A stretch of DNA of 64,000 bases from an uncultured Verrucomicrobia subdivision 3 bacterium (lineage in GTDB: Bacteria; Verrucomicrobiota; Verrucomicrobiia; Limisphaerales; UBA11358), in the NCBI GenBank assembly GCA_903872345.1, contig CAIQKM010000033.1, positions 16,109 through 80,108 of the forward strand, read 5' to 3'. Below, one piece after another: positions 57,376-64,000 of the stretch (positions are counted from its first letter, which is position 1; every line of letters begins with the position of its first letter). A program made the position numbers and the translations under genes. The notes below the pieces were generated by a model. It was given only the letters and a program-made list of their open reading frames with translations. It was not told where the DNA came from and made no database searches.

Positions 57376-58244
57376 TGAACTTTGTCGCCTACTGGTTCGG
57401 CCGCGCTTTCATCGCCTGCATCCAGTCCCTGCCGCTGCGGTGGGTGGCGCGGATCGGGCGGGGGGCGGGCGCGCTGGCGTGGCGGCTGGACGGGCGACAC
57501 CGGCGCATCGTGCTGGAGAATTTGACGCGCTGTTTCGGGACGGAAAAGTCGGCGCCGGAAATCCGGGCCATCGGCCGCGAAAATTTGCGGCGCATCGGCG
57601 AGAATTATCTTTCGGCCATCAAGACGGCTTCCATGAGCGCGCAGGAACTGGCGCCGCACATCGAGTTCACCGGCCTGGAACGGCTTCCGCAGCCCGCGCC
57701 CGGCATTGCCCTGCGCAACGTCGTGGTGGCGATCGGGCATTTTGGCAATTTCGAGTTGTACGCGCGTTTTCACGATGCCCGGCCGGACTACCGTTCCGCC
57801 ACCACTTATCGCGCGCTGAAACAGTCCGCCTTCAACCGCCTCATGCAGGAGCTGCGCAACCGCAGCGGCTGCCTTTACTTTGAGCGCCGCACGGAGGGCC
57901 AGGGTTTGCGCGAGGCGATGAACAAGGGCGGCATCGTCATTGGTTTGCTGGCGGACCAGAGTTCCCTCGGCGTGCGCGCGCCGTTTCTGGGGCATGACTG
58001 CAACACGGGGCTTGCGCCGGCCGTGCTGGCGCTGCGGTATGACTGCGATCTCTACACGGCCATCTGCTACCGGGTTTCGCTGGCCAAATGGCGGCTGGAA
58101 CTCGGCGCGCAAATCGCCACGCATGCCAACGGCAAGATGCGGCCCAGCGCGGACATTATCCGCGAAATGAACCTGGCGCTGGAAGCCGCCGTCCGGCGCG
58201 ATCCGGCGAACTGGTTTTGGGTGCATCGCCGCTGGAAAGACTGA
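57375..58244 (+). CDS. lysophospholipid/lipid A acyltransferase (LpxL/HtrB family)
   Basis: VVVAIGHFGNFELYARF...LLADQSSLGVRAPFLGHD...FWVHRRWKD. Confidence 0.88.
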   Translation: MNFVAYWFGRAFIACIQSLPLRWVARIGRGAGALAWRLDGRHRRIVLENLTRCFGTEKSAPEIRAIGRENLRRIGENYLSAIKTASMSAQELAPHIEFTGLERLPQPAPGIALRNVVVAIGHFGNFELYARFHDARPDYRSATTYRALKQSAFNRLMQELRNRSGCLYFERRTEGQGLREAMNKGGIVIGLLADQSSLGVRAPFLGHDCNTGLAPAVLALRYDCDLYTAICYRVSLAKWRLELGAQIATHANGKMRPSADIIREMNLALEAAVRRDPANWFWVHRRWKD

Positions 58245-58247
58245 GCC

Positions 58248-59381
58248 ATGAGCGTCGCCTTTCATCCTCCCCCCCGCCGCATCCTCGTGCGCGGTGTGAA
58301 CTGGCTGGGCGACGCCGTGATGACCACGCCGGCGCTGCTGCGGCTGCGTGAACATTTTCCCGCCGCGCACATCACGCTGCTGACGCCGGCGAAATTGCAG
58401 GAATTGTGGATTGGTCATCCCGCCGTGGATGACACGATTGCCTTTGCCGCCGGCGAAGGGCTCTGGGCCATCGCGCAAAAGCTGCGGGCCGGCCGGTTTG
58501 ATCTCGCGCTGGTGCTGCCCAATTCCCCGCGTTCCGCGCTGGAGACGTGGCTGGCGCGGATTCCCCGGCGCATCGGCTATGCGCGGCCTTGGCGGAATGC
58601 GCTGCTCACGCGCACGATTCCTTCGCGGCCTGACGCGGTCAAGATGCGCAAACGTACGCCGGAAGAAATCCGGGCGCTCACGGCTGTGTCCGGTTCCGTT
58701 GATGGCGGCCGGGTGCCGGTCATTCCGGCGGCTGCACACCAGCTTTACGAATACCTGCATCTCGTCGCCGCGCTGGGAGCCAGTGCGGAGCCGCTGGCGC
58801 CGCAACTGGCAGTGTCCCCGGCGGAGTTGTCGGCGGTGCGCGAGAAGTTCGGGTTGGTGACCGCGCCGACTCCGCTTGTGGGGCTTAATCCCGGGGCGGA
58901 GTATGGTCCGGCCAAACGCTGGCCGGCGGAACGGTTCATTGCGGCGGCGCTGGCGGTGTCCGCGCAGACGCCCTGCATGTGGGCGGTGTTCGGTGGCAAT
59001 AATGACCGCGCTACGGCGGAGTCAATTGAAACCGCCTTGCGGGCGGCGAAGCTGACGGTGGTGAATCTGGCGGGGCGCACCAACCTGCGCGAGCTCATGG
59101 CGGCGCTAAAATTGTGTCGCGTGTTGCTCACCAACGACACCGGTCCCATGCACGTCGCCGCCGCGCTGGGCACGCCGGTGGTGGTGCCGTTTGGCAGCAC
59201 TTCGCCGGAACTGACGGGGCCGGGTTTGCCGGGCGATCCGCGTCACCGTTTGCTGAAGTCGGATGCGGTTTGCTCGCCGTGTTTCCTGCGGGAGTGTCCG
59301 ATTGATTTTCGGTGTTTGTTGGGGATCGGTGCGGAGCGGGTGGCGGCGGCGGTGGTTGAAAGGCTGAAGGCTGAAGGCTAA
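58248..59381 (+). CDS. waaF: ADP-heptose:LPS heptosyltransferase (family 9)
   Basis: ILVRGVNWLGDAVMTTPALLRLRE...NPGAEYGPAKRWPAERF...TNDTGPMHVAAALGTPVVVPFGSTSPELTGP. Confidence 0.9.
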   Translation: MSVAFHPPPRRILVRGVNWLGDAVMTTPALLRLREHFPAAHITLLTPAKLQELWIGHPAVDDTIAFAAGEGLWAIAQKLRAGRFDLALVLPNSPRSALETWLARIPRRIGYARPWRNALLTRTIPSRPDAVKMRKRTPEEIRALTAVSGSVDGGRVPVIPAAAHQLYEYLHLVAALGASAEPLAPQLAVSPAELSAVREKFGLVTAPTPLVGLNPGAEYGPAKRWPAERFIAAALAVSAQTPCMWAVFGGNNDRATAESIETALRAAKLTVVNLAGRTNLRELMAALKLCRVLLTNDTGPMHVAAALGTPVVVPFGSTSPELTGPGLPGDPRHRLLKSDAVCSPCFLRECPIDFRCLLGIGAERVAAAVVERLKAEG

Positions 59382-59504
59382 ACGCTGAAGTTTTTTGACC
59401 GCAGACAGCAGGCATATTGCATGCCTGCTTACAGACGGGGTTCGGTCATTTGGTTTTCATTTTTGCCGATGCTGCCGGCAAGCCAATGACGGCCGGCGAC
59501 AATT

Positions 59505-60479
59505 TTACCGGCTCGTTTGAAATGCATGATCGCCCGAGGTTGCGCTTTGGCCGGACGGGTTGGCCGAGGCGGCGCGGAAATGATACCAGGTGCCGGGAGT
59601 CAGGCCATTCAGGGTAATAGTGTGCGAACGGGTCGGGGTCGGGGCGGATACCGTTGAGCCGTACGCCGAGGTGGGGCCGTAGGCGACCGTGGAGGTGGCG
59701 GGTTTGTCCGTGGTCCAGATAATCGTCGCCGTATCACTGGCGGAGGAAGCCGAGACGGAGGAAATGACGGGCGGGACTGACAATGATCCCAGAAATCCGG
59801 AGTGGGCGACACAATGGAACAGTCGCATATGGCCGGCATCATTCGGGTGGACGCCGTCACCGGAATTGTAGAGGCGATTGTCGGTGCCATCGGGATTGGC
59901 CAGGGCGGTCCAGAAGTTGATGGAGTTTTGGGGGTAGGTATGCTGGATCCATTGCATCGTTTTGGTCTGCAACTCGAGTTCCGGCCGGCCGCCGATGCCG
60001 ACCGGGACGGTGGTGGTAATCCAGATGGGAATGCCGGCGGCGGCGGCGGTGCTCATGATGGCAGTGAAGTTTGACTCGGTCACCGACAGGGGAATTTTCT
60101 GGCCGGCATCATTGGAGGTTAGGGACAGGAGAATGGCGTCCGGGTGGACGGCAATCGCGGCGGTGATGTTATGATGCGGGTCTTCCTGTCCAGTGCCGGC
60201 GGGCATCAGTTTGGGAGTGCTGTAACCGCCGACGGCCAGATTGATGACCGTGTTGCCGGGGTTTAACGATTTCAGATAATCCGCATACAAACCGGCCCAT
60301 GATTTGGAGCGGGTGGTGGCTCCGTAACCCCAGGCAATCGAGGAGCCGATGATGACGATCTTGCGCGGCGAGGAACTGCCGGGGCTGTCCGCCTTGGCGG
60401 GCGCCGGGGCCAGGCAGGCAAACAGGCAGGCGATGATGCCGACGGCGAGGCAGCGGCTAATAATGAGGCGATATAACAT
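59505..60479 (-). CDS. secreted SGNH/GDSL hydrolase with C-terminal fibronectin type III domain
   Basis: signal peptide; IVIIGSSIAWGYG...DGVHPNDAGHMRL; FN3 ATIIWTTDKPATSTVAYG. Confidence 0.82.
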   Translation of the reverse strand: MLYRLIISRCLAVGIIACLFACLAPAPAKADSPGSSSPRKIVIIGSSIAWGYGATTRSKSWAGLYADYLKSLNPGNTVINLAVGGYSTPKLMPAGTGQEDPHHNITAAIAVHPDAILLSLTSNDAGQKIPLSVTESNFTAIMSTAAAAGIPIWITTTVPVGIGGRPELELQTKTMQWIQHTYPQNSINFWTALANPDGTDNRLYNSGDGVHPNDAGHMRLFHCVAHSGFLGSLSVPPVISSVSASSASDTATIIWTTDKPATSTVAYGPTSAYGSTVSAPTPTRSHTITLNGLTPGTWYHFRAASANPSGQSATSGDHAFQTSR

Positions 60480-60849
60480 ACGTAACCTATTCGGAATTCA
60501 TGATTTTTGCGCTGGCGGCCGGGATTTGCAAGCGGTTTTGGCGGGAGTTGGAATCAAGGCTAAAGGCTGAAGGCTAATAAAGGGACGGTTAAGCGCGAAA
60601 GATGCGAAAGACGAGAAAAGGGGGGCGACAAGGCGGGGGGCCGGGTGGTGGACCGGGGCGAATGGGGTTATTCTAAAACAACCTTGATTTACTTTGATTT
60701 GGCTGGAATTACCTGGGGAATCGGATTTCGGATCGCGGGTTTCGGATTGCGGGGAGGCGTGCTGGCGGGAGGTGTTTGGCATGGCGATGCGGCTGGCAGG
60801 TTTGGCGGTTGCTGCGCCCGGGAACGGGCGCGCTCCGATAATTGGCGGT

Positions 60850-61835
60850 TCACCTTGATATGCCTTGATTGTTTGGTTTTTAACGCAAAGGCGCAAAGTC
60901 GCGAAGGCGCAAAGGGCGGATTTATGGGAGGGGTGCCGGTTGCCGGATCTTGGATGTTGAGGGGCGTCATGGGGAGTTTTATCGGATGCTTTGATTTGCC
61001 TTGATGAGGCACGATTACAGGGGTTTTCTGCCTTGATGGTGCCTTGATGGGTCGCCCCTTCAGGGCTTGGGGCCATCCGGCGGATTGTTCCCAGGGCGTT
61101 GCCCTGGGCTGGTATGAGGCCGCGCCGTTGGCGCTTGGTTTGATGGCTTTGACTTTTTTCATTGGTTGCCTTGATATGCCTTGATTGTTGGGGTTTTAAC
61201 GCAAAGTCGCAAAGTCGCGAAGGCGCAAAGGGTGGATTTATGGGAGGGGTGCCGGTTGCCGGATCTTGGATGTTGAGGGGCGTCATGGGGAGTTTTATCG
61301 GATGCCTTGATTTGCCTTGATGAGGCACGATTACAGGGGTTTTCTGCCTTGATGGTGCCTTGATGGGCCGCCCCTTCAGGGCTTGGGGCCATCCGGCGGA
61401 TTGTTCCCAGGGCGTTGCCCTGGGCTGGTATGAGGCCGCGCCGTTGGCGCTTGGTTTGATGGCTTTGACTCTTTTCATCGGTTGCCTTGATTAGGCTTGA
61501 TTGTTGGGGTTTTAACGCAAAGGCGCAAAGTCGCGAAGGCGCAAAGGGCGGATTTATGGGAGGGGTTCCGGTTGCCGGATCTTGGATGTTGAGGGGCGTC
61601 ATGGGGAGTTTTATCGGATGCCTTGATTTGCCTTGATGAGGTACGATTACAGGGGTTTTCTGCCTTGATGGTGCCTTGATGGGCCGCCCCTTCAGGGCTT
61701 GGGCCCATCCGGCGGGTTGTTCCCAGGGCGTTGCCCTGGGCTGGTATGAGGCCGCGCCGTTGGCGCTTGGTTTGATGGCTTTGACTTTTTTCATTGGTTG
61801 CCTTGATATGCCTTGATGAGGCTTGATTGCTTGGG
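60850..61835. repeat. 316-bp tandem repeat, ~3.1 copies
   Basis: TTTATGGGAGGGGT landmark at 60921, 61237, 61553 (spacing exactly 316). Confidence 0.95.
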
Positions 61836-62331
61836 AACCGGGGGAACATCCAACAGCGAATGCCCAACGCCCTACATCCAATGACGGAGGAGGCGGCGCG
61901 CGGTGAAGGTGATGGCGCGGGGCAAGGCGGGGGCGTCCGGGTCCGGGATTTCCGGGGGCCGGCGGGCGGGGCGCGCGGGTTACGGTGAACATATTAAGAT
62001 TACATTGTTACCTCCACGGGATTAATATAGCACGGTTTGGGAAAATGCAAGCGGCGGTTTGGAAAACAGGGGGGTGACACGAATTTCACGAAGGGGCACG
62101 AATTGGGGGCTTGGGCGGTACGGATGGTGGCGGCCGGGGAGAACCTTAAAATTGCCCGGGGCCCATGGTGAATAACCAGCCAATGGTGCTTGCGAAGCCA
62201 GTTCCGCCGGGCTGGAAGCGCCGGCTCTACGGCAGGCAAGATGCCCGCCGCTACGGGGGCGGTGGCAGATGCGCCCGCTGCCTGACGCTGAGTTGTCTTG
62301 CCCTTGACTTGGCCGGTACGGGTGTTTCAAT

Positions 62332-63063
62332 ATGAATTTTATGAGAAGTGTTTTGGTGATAATTGCTTCGGTGTTTTTGCTGGGGTGCAATAAAGTACCG
62401 CCCCAAGCCCGTTCGATTCCCGAAGCTGTTAAGGCCACCCAAAACTATTCCAAGGACGAATTGCAGAGGCAGATTGTTATCGGGATGAGCATGGCGGAGG
62501 TTACCAACAAATTCGGCGCGCCCGGCTCGTTAATCAAAGCGGACGAAAGCCGGTTTTTAATGCAGTATTACTTTCCGCTTACTTTGAATCGGCATGAAGG
62601 GTTGGCTGGTTTCAGCATCGACATCAAAGATGGGGCGGTGCAGCGGTGGTCGCCGATCGAATCGGTGGGAGGAGGTTCGGAGCTGACGGATGATGATGTG
62701 ATATCACCACTGGGGGAACGATTGTTCCAAATTTATATCATTCCGAAAGACAAAACAAATATGGACAAAATTGTCAGCAAGGATGGGGTGATACAATTTG
62801 ATGATCTCAAGCTGGCTTGCAATCTGGCTTTCAACGCCAAAGTGTATGTAGGAAACAAAGACAAGGAGGGATGGCAAAGCGTCCATTTATTTTTAGGCGA
62901 ACAGGATTCGTTGAAGTTGGGAAGCTTGACGGAAACAAACATAGACAAGCAATTGCTGATCATGTGTCGGGACCAAAAGGTGGTTTTTACGAGGATATCA
63001 ATGGCGCTTTCAGCACCTTCATTCGAGTTTCGGGTTAAGGACATTTCGTCGTTAACCGATTGA
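62332..63063 (+). CDS. lipoprotein, hypothetical
   Basis: VLVIIASVFLLGCNKV lipobox; VIGMSMAEVTNKFGAPGSL resembles SmpA/BamE-type motif. Confidence 0.7.
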   Translation: MNFMRSVLVIIASVFLLGCNKVPPQARSIPEAVKATQNYSKDELQRQIVIGMSMAEVTNKFGAPGSLIKADESRFLMQYYFPLTLNRHEGLAGFSIDIKDGAVQRWSPIESVGGGSELTDDDVISPLGERLFQIYIIPKDKTNMDKIVSKDGVIQFDDLKLACNLAFNAKVYVGNKDKEGWQSVHLFLGEQDSLKLGSLTETNIDKQLLIMCRDQKVVFTRISMALSAPSFEFRVKDISSLTD

Positions 63064-63243
63064 ATTGGGCTCTGCCTGAATTGCGGGCCGGGTAGGTTCC
63101 GACTCTTCTTGGGCTATCCTTGCCGTGTCCGGCGTGACTCGCACCTTTGCTGGTTGGTCGCGTTGCGACCGGTCTTCGACACCGTCTTCCGCCAAGTTGG
63201 CGTTAGCGGGCGGCGTTAAGATGCGCGCCCCCCCCCCCGCCGG

Positions 63244-63672
63244 TCAGGCCTTGCCGCCATCCACCGGTTTCCCGGGCCCTTTTTTGGCGCGGCGGGAGTC
63301 CACATAAAGCACGGCAGAATAGTAGATGAGGCTGACGATGTTCACCGGCAGCAGCAGCCCCCAGCCGGCCCAGTAGTCTTTGTTGCCCTGGCGCCAGGAC
63401 AGATAAACCAGTCCCGCCACGCCAACCGACCAGAACAGTTGGAGGCCGAAGCCGATGAGCATGAGCCGTTGGGCGGAGCCTTTGAAGCGCATGGCCAGCA
63501 TGTACAACACTGGGATGAACATCGCCCCGAAATTCAGAAACATGCCAACTAGTACCATAGAATATAAGTCATATTGACCGCCGTTTACTTGAACAGGTTG
63601 GGCGGGCGAAGTCAACCGCGAAGGCGGGCGGGGTTTGTCCCAATCCCCAAGTTGCGCGGGTGCGATCAACAT
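63244..63672 (-). CDS. membrane protein, hypothetical
   Basis: four hydrophobic segments and a basic C-terminus. Confidence 0.5.
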   Translation of the reverse strand: MLIAPAQLGDWDKPRPPSRLTSPAQPVQVNGGQYDLYSMVLVGMFLNFGAMFIPVLYMLAMRFKGSAQRLMLIGFGLQLFWSVGVAGLVYLSWRQGNKDYWAGWGLLLPVNIVSLIYYSAVLYVDSRRAKKGPGKPVDGGKA

Positions 63673-63704
63673 TGGGAAGTGTAAGGCCGCTTCCAGTTTG
63701 AAAT

Positions 63705-63785
63705 GGTATATGACGCTCCTACGGAGCTGAGAATTTTGGGGACGTGGTTGCTACAAATATGGCGCTCCGATGGAGCTTGGGGAGC
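63705..63785. repeat. two-unit GCGCTCC(T/G)AYGGAGCT repeat
   Basis: TATGACGCTCCTACGGAGCT...GCTACAAATATGGCGCTCCGATGGAGCT. Confidence 0.75.
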
Positions 63786-64000
63786 GCGACGCTGGGGGGG
63801 AGCGCGGCTGCCCTTGGGGGCAGCCGTGGCCAGGCGAGGGGGCGGCGTGTCGGCCTTACAGAGGGTGTTGGAAAATTGATTTTTCCAAATGCGAAAAACA
63901 AGGGGTTTTTGAAGTTTTTCTTAATTTGTGTTTTTTTCAGCGCTAGTGTTTTTAGGGCAGATCAAAAGCCATTTGCCGGGGCGTTAATTCGTAAAGCGGC

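Noticed and set aside
60850-61835. CRISPR array
   Set aside because: Units are 316 bp and nearly identical throughout, with no short repeat/unique spacer alternation
60498-61992. Minus-strand ORFs encoding KAIKPSANGAASYQPRATPWEQ repeats
   Set aside because: They arise from the 316-bp array, whose period changes the frame at each unit; no signal of protein-level selection visible

Overview
The window looks like a chromosomal segment of a Verrucomicrobiota-like bacterium; this is inferred from gene families and repeat style, not from a marker gene. Positions ~1-23.9 kb hold a plus-strand tailed-phage structural module, cut by the left window edge. It contains a lysis-like cassette with a class 3 lipase, small and large terminase, a portal fused to a MuF domain, prohead protease, HK97-type capsid, connectors, tail genes and a tape measure. 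Embedded in it are four proteins with Sec-type export segments that all end in AxA|Q. Positions ~24-64 kb are host DNA: NUDIX, two cyclophilins, lpxC-fabZ/lpxA, GH127, purU, pntA1-A2-B, a CPBP protease, tRNA-Val(GAC), a decayed DUF488 locus next to a two-gene adenine-methyltransferase/nuclease-like module, hpnH/hpnJ, toxin-antitoxin loci, perR-sufB-sufC, RES/Xre, lpxK-lpxL-waaF and an SGNH hydrolase. Several repeat families are visible. They include two 180-bp hairpin elements with compensatory changes between copies, an ~80-bp palindromic family, a 150-bp family, a 316-bp tandem array, and short word-like intergenic repeats shared by the phage and host parts. The most unusual signals are the exported-protein cassette in the virion module, the covarying hairpin pair, the lipase lysis cassette, and the methyltransferase/nuclease pair that abuts a truncated gene. 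All homology calls are from reading the sequences; no database search was run.
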